Shown: positions 52,670-62,550, counted from the first letter of the stretch. The stretch is DNA of 64,000 bases from Pukyongia salina (GCF_002966125.1 NZ_CP027062.1:2418001-2482000), one strand, 5' to 3'. Program-made: numbers and translations. Notes: a model not told the origin generated them from the sequence alone.

Positions 52670-54517
52670 ATGAAACGGATCTTGATCTTTTTATGGGTTG
52701 TGTGTATCACTTCGGTGTCGTTTGCCCAGGACAATGATACTTATGTAAAAGAAAATTATAATAAATCCGAAACCTATATCACAATGAGGGATGGGGTAAA
52801 GCTATTTACCTCCATTTATTCACCTAAAGACACCTCTAAACAATATCCCATACTTTTCCAACGCACACCCTATAGTTGCAGGCCCTATGGTGAAGACCAG
52901 TTTCGGTCTAAAATAGGACCTAACGAATTTCTGATGAAAGATGGCTATATCATCGTTTACCAGGACGTGAGAGGCCGTTGGATGAGTGAAGGGGTTTACG
53001 ATAATATGCGCGCTTATATTCCAAATAAAAAAGGAAAACAAGTAGATGAGGCCAGCGACACTTACGACAGTATAGACTGGTTGGTGAAAAATGTGCCCAA
53101 TAATAACGGCAGGGTAGGGACCTGGGGTGTTTCATATCCCGGATTTTACGCTACGTATTCCTTGCTGGACGCACATCCTGCTTTGAAAGCTTCTTCTCCC
53201 CAGGCGTGTATAGGCGATTTCTATTTCGATGATTTTCATCATAACGGAGCCTATTTTTTAAGTTATTGGAGGGCTACAGCAGTTTTTGGATACGAAAAAA
53301 CCAAGCCAGCAAACACCGCCTGGTACACTTTTCCTGATCTAGGCACACAGGATCAGTATCAGTTTTTCCTGGATGCGGGACCGTTATCGAACCTGGACAA
53401 ATATTATGGGGAGGATAATGTGTTTTGGCAGCAGTTGAAAGAACATCCCGATTATGACGAGTTTTGGCGCTCCCGGGGAATTATTCAGCATTTAAAGAAT
53501 ATTAAACCGGCGGTAATGGTCGTTGGCGGACTGTTTGATGCTGAAGATCTCTATGGGCCTTTCGAAACCTATGAAAAAATTGAAGCTAACAGCAACAATT
53601 ATAACACGGTTGTTTTTGGCCCCTGGAGTCATGGTGACTGGGCTCGAACCAAAAAAAGACAGGCAATTGGGAATGTATATTTTGGAGATGATATTTCAAT
53701 TAATTACCAACGGGAGGTCGAAACGCCTTTCTTTCATCATTTTTTAAAAGGAGACGGAACAGGAAATACCGGTTTGCCCGAGGCCCGTATGTTCGACACC
53801 GGTACCAGAGAATGGAAGTCGTATACCGAATGGCCTCCTAAAAATGCGGAACGTAGCACAAGGTGGTTACAAAGCAGACAACGCCTCAATAAAGTAATGG
53901 AAAAGAGCTACACTTTCGAGACATTTATTAGCGATCCCGCTAAACCTGTGCCGTATTCAGAAGACATTAAGATGGTGTTCACCCCCAGAAAATATATGAC
54001 AGACGATCAGCGTTTTGCCGCACGTCGACCCGATGTACTGGTTTTTGAAAGCGAGATACTCGACGAGGACATGACAATGGTTGGCGACCTACTGGCCAAA
54101 CTAAAAGTTTCTACAACAGGAACCGATGCCGATTGGATTGTAAAGTTAATCGACGTTTTTCCTCCCGATGCCGAAGATTACGAAGAAACTCAGGATTATC
54201 TAAAAATGAGCAACTACCACATGATGGTACGGAGTGAAGTGATGCGAGGTAGGTACAGAAATGATTTCTCTAAACCGGAGCCCTTTGAACCAGGTGAGAA
54301 AACCGCCGTAGACGTGAAGCTACAGGATGTGCATCATACATTTAAGAAAGGGCATAAAATTCAGATCCAGGTGCAGAGTACCTGGTTTCCGTTAATCGAT
54401 CGAAACCCTCAGACATTTGTACCTAACATCTTCAAGGCAGACGCCGGCGATTTTAAGAAGCAGACACATATTCTATTTAATGATTCTTCAATAGAATTCT
54501 CTATCTTAAGGCCATAA
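52670..54517 (+). CDS. Secreted CocE/NonD (X-Pro dipeptidyl-peptidase S15) hydrolase
   Basis: 615 residues with a signal peptide to SFAQ. The alpha/beta-hydrolase core has YQDVRGRWMSEG, the nucleophile elbow GTWGVSYPGF, the acid region GGLFDAEDLYGP and the histidine in FGPWSHGDWAR. A C-terminal jelly-roll domain (DVKLQDVHHTFKKGHKIQIQV) completes the family plan. It could be a glutaryl-7-ACA acylase-like, cocaine-esterase-like or dipeptidyl enzyme. It is five bases after dsbD and ends that run of plus-strand genes. Confidence 0.88.
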   Translation: MKRILIFLWVVCITSVSFAQDNDTYVKENYNKSETYITMRDGVKLFTSIYSPKDTSKQYPILFQRTPYSCRPYGEDQFRSKIGPNEFLMKDGYIIVYQDVRGRWMSEGVYDNMRAYIPNKKGKQVDEASDTYDSIDWLVKNVPNNNGRVGTWGVSYPGFYATYSLLDAHPALKASSPQACIGDFYFDDFHHNGAYFLSYWRATAVFGYEKTKPANTAWYTFPDLGTQDQYQFFLDAGPLSNLDKYYGEDNVFWQQLKEHPDYDEFWRSRGIIQHLKNIKPAVMVVGGLFDAEDLYGPFETYEKIEANSNNYNTVVFGPWSHGDWARTKKRQAIGNVYFGDDISINYQREVETPFFHHFLKGDGTGNTGLPEARMFDTGTREWKSYTEWPPKNAERSTRWLQSRQRLNKVMEKSYTFETFISDPAKPVPYSEDIKMVFTPRKYMTDDQRFAARRPDVLVFESEILDEDMTMVGDLLAKLKVSTTGTDADWIVKLIDVFPPDAEDYEETQDYLKMSNYHMMVRSEVMRGRYRNDFSKPEPFEPGEKTAVDVKLQDVHHTFKKGHKIQIQVQSTWFPLIDRNPQTFVPNIFKADAGDFKKQTHILFNDSSIEFSILRP

Positions 54518-54521
54518 AAAA

Positions 54522-54545
54522 AGCATCCCGTCTTCACGGGATGCT
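54522..54545. terminator. Hairpin after the CocE-type gene
   Basis: AGCATCCCGT, loop CTTC, ACGGGATGCT: a perfect 10-bp stem. A poly-A run precedes it and no T-run follows on the plus strand, so it is a textbook terminator only for minus-strand transcripts; on the plus strand it may act by pausing or as a 3'-end stabiliser. Confidence 0.55.
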
Positions 54546-55057
54546 ATAACAAACCTAACTTAGTAAATTCTAAAAGTCTTAGTTGTACTTTTAAAATATT
54601 CTACCAAATGAATTTTCTATCCCCACAAAAAATTGATATCAGTAGAATTTTCACTAATTCTATTCAAAGGTAAAATTCAAACCTACATAAGTCCATACGT
54701 GCATACACGTATTTTGATAACTTTAGGATTCGTTGGTAAGGATTATAAACAGGAGATTCGTTATAAAAAAAGCCATTACGCGATCTTGTTCAAGATTTTG
54801 TAACGGCTAATTTTTGTATAAGACACACAAGGTGCCTCAACTTTTACTTCCTGATCAAATATATGTTCTTTTTTGCTCCATTGGACAATTCCCGGTAGCG
54901 TCGATGTTACGAAAACGTTATAGTGTTAATATGTTTTAAAACTTTAACATTTCCTCAGTTATACCACCGATATTTTATAATTTGTTAAACAATGATTATT
55001 TTAATTGCGTTATTATAAACGGAACCATTATAACCATCAGTAGCATCACCATAGAAT
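54546..55057. other. AT-rich intergenic region upstream of lacI
   Basis: About 510 bases without an open frame or RNA gene that I can support. It holds a 15-base motif shared with the pfkA upstream region (54910-54924) and a second inverted repeat CGTT-ATTATA-AACG (55008-55021) close to the lacI start. Confidence 0.55.
54910..54924. promoter_or_regulatory. Candidate LacI-family operator, copy 1
   Basis: CGAAAACGTTATAGT, identical over 15 bases to 62489-62503. Its centre AACGTT is palindromic with a central CG, as in many LacI-family sites. It is 133 bases before the lacI start. Confidence 0.5.
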
Positions 55058-56101
55058 ATGCAAAAACTAACCCTCAAGAAAATAGCCAGAGAACTTGATG
55101 TATCCATATCAACGGTTTCGAAATCCCTAAAGGATAGCCCAGAGATAAGTGAAGATACCAAACAAAAGATCAAGGCTTTCGCCGACCTCTACAATTACCG
55201 GCCAAATACTATAGCCCTAAGCTTAAAGAATAGAAAGACCAAAACGTTGGGAGTGATCATCCCGGAGATCGTTCATCACTTTTTCACGACAGTGGTAAGT
55301 GGGATCGAGAAGGTTGCGAACGAAAAGGGTTATACCGTAATTATAGGACTGAGTAACGAGTCTTTTGAGAAGGAAGTTACCAATATGGAGAAACTCGCCA
55401 ATGGCAGTATAGATGGCTTTATATTATCGGTTTCCCGAGAGACTCAACTTAAAAAGGACTACCACCATTTGCTCGAAACTATAGATCACGGGATGCCTGT
55501 GGTGCTTTTTGACCGAACTATACCGGAGATAGAATGTGATAAGGTAGTTGTGGACGATACGGAAGGTGCTCGAAATGCCGTAAAAAAGCTTCTTGATGCG
55601 GGATGTAAAAATATAGCACTAATCACTACCGAAGCTCATGTGAATGTTGGCGAATTACGAACAGCGGGTTATAAGGATGCGCTCATAGAATCCGGAAAAG
55701 GTTTTTCTGAAGATCTTATCCTGAAATTAAAGGATGAATTCAACGAGGAGGGGATGGAAGACAATCTTAATACAATTATCGAATTATTTCTTCGGAACAA
55801 TCCTCAGGTGGACGGAATTTTTGCCGTTAACGAGAAATATGCTCTTACTGCTATGAAAGCATCACGCTCCCTGGGTAAAGATATCCCGCGCGATATAAAA
55901 GTTATCGGTTTTACAGATGGTGTGCTGTCTAAGTATGCCACGCCTAGCCTTACAACTGTGAGTCAGCATGGTGTACAATTAGGAGAAAAAGCAGCCGAAC
56001 TCTTAATAAGAAGATTGGAGGAAGACGACTACGAACCTCCTTATCAAACGGTTGTAGTGGAGACCCGGCTTATAGAGCGGGAATCGACCTCCATCACTTA
56101 A
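55058..56101 (+). CDS. LacI-family regulator of maltose use
   Basis: 347 residues. The DNA-binding head reads LTLKKIARELDVSISTVSKSLKDSPEISEDTK, with the hinge FADLYNYRPNTIALSLKNRKT, followed by the periplasmic-binding-protein-like effector domain (VGVIIPEIVHHFF-type start, VVDDTEGARNAVKKLLDAG, DGIFAVNEKYALTAMKAS). It directly precedes genes for maltose phosphorolysis and amylases, so maltodextrin or a derived sugar is the likely effector. Two candidate operators suggest it also acts on pfkA. Confidence 0.88.
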   Translation: MQKLTLKKIARELDVSISTVSKSLKDSPEISEDTKQKIKAFADLYNYRPNTIALSLKNRKTKTLGVIIPEIVHHFFTTVVSGIEKVANEKGYTVIIGLSNESFEKEVTNMEKLANGSIDGFILSVSRETQLKKDYHHLLETIDHGMPVVLFDRTIPEIECDKVVVDDTEGARNAVKKLLDAGCKNIALITTEAHVNVGELRTAGYKDALIESGKGFSEDLILKLKDEFNEEGMEDNLNTIIELFLRNNPQVDGIFAVNEKYALTAMKASRSLGKDIPRDIKVIGFTDGVLSKYATPSLTTVSQHGVQLGEKAAELLIRRLEEDDYEPPYQTVVVETRLIERESTSIT

Positions 56102-56339
56102 CCTATTTCAAAAAATGCCCTATATTTACCACCGCACATATCAAGACCTGATTTTTACTTCCTACCTTAAAATTAGATTTGATAAGTAAACTACTTGTTG
56201 GAATAGTACAAATACTATTTTTACCCTATGAAGAAATGCGATCTTGCAGTCGAAAAATGGAAACTCCATGGTTTGATTACCCGGAATCTCCACCCTATAA
56301 ATTTCCCTCAAAACTCGTTCCATCCAAATATTGTTCTCC

Positions 56340-56999
56340 ATGAATAAGAGAGGTTTTATTTTCGACCTCGACGGTGTGATCGTGGACACCGCCAGGTATC
56401 ATTACTTAGCATGGAAACGCCTGGCCGATAGTCTGGGTATTTCGTTTGGTGAGACCGAGAACGAACAATTAAAAGGCGTAAGCCGGGTACGTTCCCTGGA
56501 GAAGATACTGGATTGGGGAAATGTAGAATTGAGCAAAGACCGGTTTAACGAATTACTGGATATAAAGAATAAGGATTACTTGGCGTATATAGAACGAATG
56601 GATCAGGATGAGATCTTGCCGGATGTTCTCAGGGTATTATCTTTTCTGAAGCAAAACGAACAACCCATTGCTTTAGGATCTGCCAGTAAGAACGCGCGAA
56701 CCATATTGAAGGAAGTAGATCTCCTGGATGTTTTCGACGTGGTGATAGACGGCACCAATGTAAGTAAGGCAAAGCCAGATCCGGAAGTGTTCCTGAAGGC
56801 CGCAGAAGGACTGGGGCAGGTGCCGGAGAATTGTATTGTCTTCGAAGATTCTGTTGCCGGAATACGAGCCGCCAACGCAGGTTCCATGTTAAGCATCGGA
56901 ATTGGTGACGCCTCTGTTTTAAACGAAGCGAGTTATGTTTTTAAAGATTTCACCGAAATACCCACAGAATTTTTTTCAAAATTAATTTCAGAAAGATGA
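56340..56999 (+). CDS. pgmB: Beta-phosphoglucomutase
   Basis: 219 residues from the ATG at 56340 (MNKRGFIFDLDGVIVDTARY). The HAD-family nucleophile Asp and acid/base Asp are in FDLDG, with the cap contact HYLAWKRLA, GSASKNAR and KAKPDPEVFLKAAEGLG following. It turns beta-glucose-1-phosphate into glucose-6-phosphate, the step after GH65 phosphorolysis. Its stop overlaps the GH65 start by four bases. A 39-codon frame (56228-56347) overlaps its start but shows no coding signs. Confidence 0.93.
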   Translation: MNKRGFIFDLDGVIVDTARYHYLAWKRLADSLGISFGETENEQLKGVSRVRSLEKILDWGNVELSKDRFNELLDIKNKDYLAYIERMDQDEILPDVLRVLSFLKQNEQPIALGSASKNARTILKEVDLLDVFDVVIDGTNVSKAKPDPEVFLKAAEGLGQVPENCIVFEDSVAGIRAANAGSMLSIGIGDASVLNEASYVFKDFTEIPTEFFSKLISER

Positions 57000-59290
57000 A
57001 TCAGAAATATATTTTACCCGACCCCTGGAGCATAATCGAAGAAGGATTTGATGCTGAAAAAGTTAAATCTTCCGAAAGCCTTTTTAGTATTGGAAACGGG
57101 GCTATGGGCCAAAGAGCCAATTTTGAAGAAGATTACTCCGGAGAAACCTTCCAGGGTAGTTATGTAGCCGGTGTCTACTACCCAGATAAAACTCGTGTTG
57201 GCTGGTGGAAGAACGGCTATCCGGAATATTTCGCTAAAGTTCTTAATGCTCCTAATTGGATTGGCATAAAAGTTTCTGTGAATGGTGAGGATCTGGACTT
57301 ACATACATGTGACCAGGTGAAGAATTTCCGAAGAGAACTTAATATGAAAGAGGGCTATTACAGAAGGTCTTTCCAAGCTACACTTCAAAACGGGACAGAG
57401 GTAATGGTTGAAAGCACCCGTATTCTGCATCTCGATCAGGACGAATTGGGGGTAATCAATTACAAAGTAACAGCCCTGAACAAGGATGCGGAAATTGTGT
57501 TCAGCCCATATCTGGATGGTGGGATCACAAATGAAGACAGCAACTGGGACGATAAGTTCTGGGATACGTTAAGCGTTTCCGAAGCCGATCATCAAGGGTT
57601 CATTAGGTCTATGACCATGAAAACCCAATTCCATATTTGTACTTATATGCAGTCGGACATATTGGTAAACGATTCAGAAGCAACGCCTGCTTACACTTCA
57701 GAAAAAAAAGACCAGTACCTGCAATTCAATTATAAAGTAAACATTTCTAAAGGCGATACCGCAACCTTGCGAAAATATGCAGGTTATACCGTTTCGCATC
57801 ACCACAAACCTGATAATTTGGTGAATGCCGCAAAAGACGCCATTAATGCCGGAAGGACTATGGGGTATGAAGGGCTTAAAGCGAGTCAGGCCGAGGCCTG
57901 GTCGTCCATATGGGAAATGGCAGATATTACCATAGAAGGTGATGTTGAAGCCCAGCAGGGTATTCGTTTTAATATCTTTCAGCTCAATCAAACCTATTTA
58001 GGGAAAGATGCCCGTCTTAATATTGGGCCCAAGGGATTTACCGGTGAGAAATACGGCGGCAGTACTTATTGGGATACCGAAGCGTATTGTTTGCCTTTTT
58101 ATATGGCCACTAAAGATCATACCGTTGCACGAAATCTGTTGGTGTATCGATATAACCACCTTCAAAAAGCCATAGAGAATGCAGAGAAATTAGGATTCAG
58201 TAATGGAGCTGCCCTTTACCCAATGGTAACCATGAACGGGGAGGAAAGTCATAACGAATGGGAGATCACTTTCGAGGAGATCCACAGAAACGGAGCGATT
58301 GCATTTGCCATATATAATTATGTGAGATATACAGGAGACATTTCGTATGTAGCCGAGAAAGGTCTAGAAGTGCTGATCGCCATAGCACGTTTTTGGCAGC
58401 AAAGGGCTACTTATAGTACCCACAAGAATAAATATGTGATCCTTGGGGTTACTGGTCCGAATGAGTATGAGAATAACGTAAATAATAACTGGTACACCAA
58501 TTTTACTGCAAAATGGTGTATAGAATATGCTGCTTCGGAAATTGACAGACTGAAACAGGACGCTCCTGCAGAGCATACCCGGATCATGGAAAAAACCCGT
58601 CTTTCTGCCGATGAGGTTACTCAATGGCTGAAAGTATCTTCCAATATGTATTTCCCGTATTCTGAAGAACACAACATTTATCTTCAGCAGGACGGCTTCC
58701 TTGATAAAGAGCTTATCACCGTGGCCGATCTGGATAGATCACAACGTCCTATAAATCAATATTGGTCCTGGGACAGGATCCTTAGGTCTCCCTATATCAA
58801 GCAAGCGGATGTTTTGCAGGGGTTCTATTTTTTTGAAGATCATTTTAGCCAGGAGGAACTGGAACGACATTTCGATTTCTACGAGCCCTTTACAGTGCAC
58901 GAATCTTCGTTATCGCCTTGTGTTCATAGTATACAGGCGGCAAAACTTGATAGGATGGAACAGGCCTATACGTTCTATTTGCGTACCTCTCGTTTAGATC
59001 TGGACGATTATAATAAGGAGGTGGAAGAAGGCTGTCATATCACCAGTATGGCGGGAACCTGGCTAAGCATCGTGGAAGGTTTCGGCGGCATGCGAGTGCG
59101 TGACGGGCATTTAGAATTTCACCCACGCATTCCAAAACATTGGGACAAATATGCATTTAAGGTGAATTTTAGAGGGCAGATCTTAAAAGTTACCGTAAGC
59201 AGGCAGGGAAATAGTTTCGAGTTGTCCGGAAGCGAACCTCTTTCGATTAAAGTGAAAGGAGAAACGAAAACTATAACACCATCCAATTAA
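56996..59290 (+). CDS. GH65 maltose/kojibiose-type phosphorylase
   Basis: 764 residues. The N-terminal beta-sandwich (SLFSIGNGAMGQRANFEEDYSGETFQGSYVAGVYYP) is followed by an (alpha/alpha)6 barrel with GEKYGGSTYWDTEAYCLPFY, the general acid region HNEWEITFEEIHRNGA and the phosphate-binding HESSLSPCVHSI. It splits an alpha-glucoside such as maltose with phosphate to give beta-glucose-1-phosphate and glucose. No signal peptide is present, so it is cytoplasmic. The neighbours pgmB and GH13 make maltose the favoured substrate over kojibiose, trehalose or nigerose. Confidence 0.9.
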   Translation: MNQKYILPDPWSIIEEGFDAEKVKSSESLFSIGNGAMGQRANFEEDYSGETFQGSYVAGVYYPDKTRVGWWKNGYPEYFAKVLNAPNWIGIKVSVNGEDLDLHTCDQVKNFRRELNMKEGYYRRSFQATLQNGTEVMVESTRILHLDQDELGVINYKVTALNKDAEIVFSPYLDGGITNEDSNWDDKFWDTLSVSEADHQGFIRSMTMKTQFHICTYMQSDILVNDSEATPAYTSEKKDQYLQFNYKVNISKGDTATLRKYAGYTVSHHHKPDNLVNAAKDAINAGRTMGYEGLKASQAEAWSSIWEMADITIEGDVEAQQGIRFNIFQLNQTYLGKDARLNIGPKGFTGEKYGGSTYWDTEAYCLPFYMATKDHTVARNLLVYRYNHLQKAIENAEKLGFSNGAALYPMVTMNGEESHNEWEITFEEIHRNGAIAFAIYNYVRYTGDISYVAEKGLEVLIAIARFWQQRATYSTHKNKYVILGVTGPNEYENNVNNNWYTNFTAKWCIEYAASEIDRLKQDAPAEHTRIMEKTRLSADEVTQWLKVSSNMYFPYSEEHNIYLQQDGFLDKELITVADLDRSQRPINQYWSWDRILRSPYIKQADVLQGFYFFEDHFSQEELERHFDFYEPFTVHESSLSPCVHSIQAAKLDRMEQAYTFYLRTSRLDLDDYNKEVEEGCHITSMAGTWLSIVEGFGGMRVRDGHLEFHPRIPKHWDKYAFKVNFRGQILKVTVSRQGNSFELSGSEPLSIKVKGETKTITPSN

Positions 59291-59312
59291 TGCCTTAAAA
59301 AGTCTTTTAATT

Positions 59313-61001
59313 ATGAAAATTTCCAAATATGTAGCCCTTCTCATAGGTGTTATTTTAATTGTGTCCGGCTGTGCAGATAAACAAAAGGACCTTGCCGAGA
59401 CAGAAACAGTTATAGAACCCACCGTTAAACTACCTTTTAGTTGGGAGGCTGCCAATGTATATTTTTTACTAACCGACAGATTTAATAACGGCGATCCGTC
59501 TAATGATGTGAATTATGGCAGGACAAAAGAAACGGCAGTACTTAGGGGATTTGAGGGAGGCGATATAAAAGGAGTCACCCAGAAGATTCGTGAAGGCTAT
59601 TTCACCGACCTCGGCATCAACGCAATTTGGATGACGCCAGTAGTAGAACAAATTCACGATGGTACAGATGAAGGCACCGGTTACACCTATGGTTATCATG
59701 GCTACTGGACCAAAGACTGGACTGCACTGGACCCCAATTTTGGGACCCGTGAAGATCTGGCCGAACTGGTAAAAACAGCACACGACCATGGAATTCGGAT
59801 CCTTCTGGACGCGGTGATCAACCATACGGGTCCGGTTACATCAGTAGATACAGTTTGGCCGGACGAATGGGTTCGAACTTCCCCTAAATGCGAATTTAAA
59901 GACTACGAAAGTACGGTTACATGTACATTAGTTGAAAATCTCCCGGATATTCGCACCGAAAGCAATGAAGCTGTAGAATTACCACCACAACTGGTGGAAA
60001 AATGGAAAGCCGAGGGAAGGTATGAGGAAGAAATAGCCGAGCTCGACGCTTTCTTCGAAAGAACCGGACACCCGAGGGCACCCAGGTTTTATATCATGAA
60101 ATGGCTTACAGACTATATCACCGATTTTGGCATAGATGGGTACCGTGCCGATACGGTGAAGCATACCGAAGAATACGTATGGGAAGAGTTTAAAGCTCTT
60201 TGTGAGGCTGCCTTCATAGACTGGAAGCAGGCCAACCCGGAAGATGTTTTGGATGATACGCCCTTTTACCTGGTGGGCGAAATATATTTCTATAATGTGA
60301 ATTCTGGCAGAACATACGATTTTGGCGATAAGAAAGTAGATTATTTTAATAACAGCTTCGATGCACTTATCAATTTTGATCTTCGTTCCAGTGGAGAGCG
60401 CAGTTATGAAGAGGTGTTTAGTAGTTATTACGAAATTCTATCGGGCGAACTCGACGGTCATAGTACGCTGAGTTATATGAGTTCTCACGATGATAGCCAT
60501 CCTTTTGACAAGCAGCGTATAAAACCTTACGAGACCGCTAACCGACTCCTACTGGCACCTGGTGCTTCCCAGGTGTATTACGGAGATGAATTGGCCAGAA
60601 CGCTAATTGTAGAAGGAACCAATGGCGACGCAACCTTGCGGTCTTTCATGAATTGGGAATCTATCGAGAACGACTCAGAAACAAAGGAAATACTGGAACA
60701 CTGGCAAAAATTAGGAAGATTTAGAAGAGAACATATTGCCATAGGATCTGGTGTCCACTCCATGATCAATGAGGCGCCTTATACCTTTTCAAGGACTTAC
60801 AGTGAAGATAATTTTACCGATAAGGTGGTTGTGGGCCTCGATCTGCCGGAAGGAGAGAAATTAATATCGGTGACCGGAGTTTTTGAAGATGAATCCATGG
60901 TACTGGATACTTATAGTGGCGTAAGAGCAAAGGTGGTGGACGGATACGTTACTTTGGATACTAAATTCAATATAGTTCTACTGGAAAGAGCACTTAATTA
61001 A
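59313..61001 (+). CDS. GH13 alpha-amylase family lipoprotein
   Basis: 562 residues. The lipobox VSGC predicts a lipidated N-terminus. All four GH13 regions are visible: LLDAVINHTG, GYRADTVKH (nucleophile Asp280), LVGEIYF (acid Glu323) and SSHDDSHPF. It has an insertion between regions I and II (YESTVTCTLVENLPDIRTESNE) and a C-terminal beta domain. It should cut alpha-1,4-glucan at the cell surface or in the periplasm and supply the phosphorylase pathway. It is 22 bases after GH65 and one base before a second GH13 gene. Confidence 0.9.
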   Translation: MKISKYVALLIGVILIVSGCADKQKDLAETETVIEPTVKLPFSWEAANVYFLLTDRFNNGDPSNDVNYGRTKETAVLRGFEGGDIKGVTQKIREGYFTDLGINAIWMTPVVEQIHDGTDEGTGYTYGYHGYWTKDWTALDPNFGTREDLAELVKTAHDHGIRILLDAVINHTGPVTSVDTVWPDEWVRTSPKCEFKDYESTVTCTLVENLPDIRTESNEAVELPPQLVEKWKAEGRYEEEIAELDAFFERTGHPRAPRFYIMKWLTDYITDFGIDGYRADTVKHTEEYVWEEFKALCEAAFIDWKQANPEDVLDDTPFYLVGEIYFYNVNSGRTYDFGDKKVDYFNNSFDALINFDLRSSGERSYEEVFSSYYEILSGELDGHSTLSYMSSHDDSHPFDKQRIKPYETANRLLLAPGASQVYYGDELARTLIVEGTNGDATLRSFMNWESIENDSETKEILEHWQKLGRFRREHIAIGSGVHSMINEAPYTFSRTYSEDNFTDKVVVGLDLPEGEKLISVTGVFEDESMVLDTYSGVRAKVVDGYVTLDTKFNIVLLERALN

Positions 61002-61002
61002 G

Positions 61003-62445
61003 ATGCAAAACCTTCAATACATAATGTTAACCTGTTTCCTTTGCATGTTTTCCTGCAAAGAGCAACCCAAAAATGAGACTGTGGAAATGCAACAAACCCT
61101 CGAATCTATTTCGCCTATTACCGATGCTGTTTTAGAATCGGCTGTTATCTATGAAGCCAATATCAGGCAATATTCTGCCGAAGGAAGTTTTAATGCCTTT
61201 ACGAGAGATATTCCTAAGCTCAAGGATCTGGGCGTTAAGATCATTTGGCTGATGCCGATCTTTCCTATTTCCGAAGTGAAGCGAAAAGCCTACGGCGATC
61301 TAATGGTAGAAGATATAGAAGACCCGAAAGAACGAGAGAAATATTTAGGAAGCTACTATGCGGTTTCCGACTTCAGGAAGATCAATCCCGAATTTGGTTC
61401 GATTGAAGATTTCAGGAGGCTACTGGATACAGCTCATGAACATGATATCTATGTTATCCTGGACTGGGTTCCCAATCACACAGGATGGGATCATACCTGG
61501 ATCACGGAGCATCCCGATTTTTACACGAAAAATGCAAAAGGAGAAATAACTGATCCGCTAAAAGAAGATGGAACATCGGTAGGATGGGAAGATGTAGCAG
61601 ATCTGGATTATTCGAATAAGGAGATGAGACAGGCTATGATAGCCGATATGATGTATTGGGTTAAAGAGGAAGGTGTTGATGGATTTCGTTGCGATATGGC
61701 AGGGATGGTACCCACAGATTTTTGGGCAGATGCCATTCCCAGATTGCGAGCCGAAAAAGATATTTTTATGTTGGCTGAAGCCGATAAGCCCGAGCTAACC
61801 AGAGATAACATGTTCGAAATGGCTTATGGTTGGGAAGCCCACCATCTGTTAAATGCTATTGCCAAAGGCGAAAAGAATGCAAAACACTTTAACGAGTATA
61901 TGCAAAATAGCGCAGAGAAATGGGTAGGAGGTGGATTTCTTATGAATTTCCTAACCAACCATGATGAAAACTCATGGGCGGGTACCGTGAAAGAACGTAT
62001 GGGCGATGCATCCGAGGCTATGTTGGCTTTAACCTATTGTATGCCTGGTATGCCATTGATATATAGTGGACAAGAATACGATCTGGATCATAGGTTAAAA
62101 TTCTTCGAAAAGGATTCCATTCCGAAGAAAAAAGGAGAAGTATGGCCTTTACTTGAAAAATTAGGGCAATTGAAAAATGAATCACCGGCACTCGCTGGTG
62201 CCAAAGCCCCTGCTTCCTATGAAAAGATTGAAACTCCCCGGGAGGAGAATATCATCGCCTTCAGAAGAAAAAATGAAAACAGCGAACTAATTTACCTGTG
62301 TAATACTGGTCCGGATAAAGTTGAATTCACTCTATCATTAACAGGAAAATATAAAGATTATATGAGTGGGACAGAGGTTGATCTTCAGGGAAATAACACA
62401 TATCAACTCGGTGCATGGGACTACCGTATTTTGCTAAAAATGTAA
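61003..62445 (+). CDS. GH13 alpha-amylase family lipoprotein, second copy
   Basis: 480 residues. A lipobox-type start (LCMFSCKEQ) predicts lipidation. GH13 regions read LDWVPNHTGWD, GFRCDMAGM (nucleophile Asp), MLAEADKPEL (acid Glu) and LTNHDENSW. The region II and III context differs from the first GH13 protein, so the two likely prefer different chain lengths or bonds, for example amylase versus maltodextrin glucosidase. Both lie in one unit with the GH65 phosphorylase. No SusC/SusD pair or sugar transporter occurs in the window. Confidence 0.9.
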   Translation: MQNLQYIMLTCFLCMFSCKEQPKNETVEMQQTLESISPITDAVLESAVIYEANIRQYSAEGSFNAFTRDIPKLKDLGVKIIWLMPIFPISEVKRKAYGDLMVEDIEDPKEREKYLGSYYAVSDFRKINPEFGSIEDFRRLLDTAHEHDIYVILDWVPNHTGWDHTWITEHPDFYTKNAKGEITDPLKEDGTSVGWEDVADLDYSNKEMRQAMIADMMYWVKEEGVDGFRCDMAGMVPTDFWADAIPRLRAEKDIFMLAEADKPELTRDNMFEMAYGWEAHHLLNAIAKGEKNAKHFNEYMQNSAEKWVGGGFLMNFLTNHDENSWAGTVKERMGDASEAMLALTYCMPGMPLIYSGQEYDLDHRLKFFEKDSIPKKKGEVWPLLEKLGQLKNESPALAGAKAPASYEKIETPREENIIAFRRKNENSELIYLCNTGPDKVEFTLSLTGKYKDYMSGTEVDLQGNNTYQLGAWDYRILLKM

Positions 62446-62488
62446 TTTTAGGGTCTTAATTTTACTTCAGATTAAGAATTTTATAAAC

Positions 62489-62503
62489 CGAAAACGTTAT
62501 AGT
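62489..62503. promoter_or_regulatory. Candidate LacI-family operator, copy 2
   Basis: CGAAAACGTTATAGT, identical to 54910-54924. It ends 11 bases upstream of the pfkA -33 element, a place that would suit an activator better than a blocking repressor. Confidence 0.5.
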
Positions 62504-62514
62504 TACTTTTCCGG

Positions 62515-62545
62515 TTTGTATTGTGAATTTATTGCCATAGTTTTA
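62515..62545 (+). promoter_or_regulatory. Candidate pfkA promoter
   Basis: TTTG (62515-62518), 19 bases, then TAGTTTTA (62538-62545), one mismatch from TAnnTTTG, ending five bases before the ATG at 62551. Confidence 0.5.
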
Positions 62546-62550
62546 CAGTA

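Noticed and set aside
56228-56347. 39-codon frame overlapping the pgmB start, possible leader peptide
   Set aside because: It has no recognisable features, no promoter match directly in front and a composition like the surrounding non-coding DNA. The ATGA overlap with pgmB could be chance.
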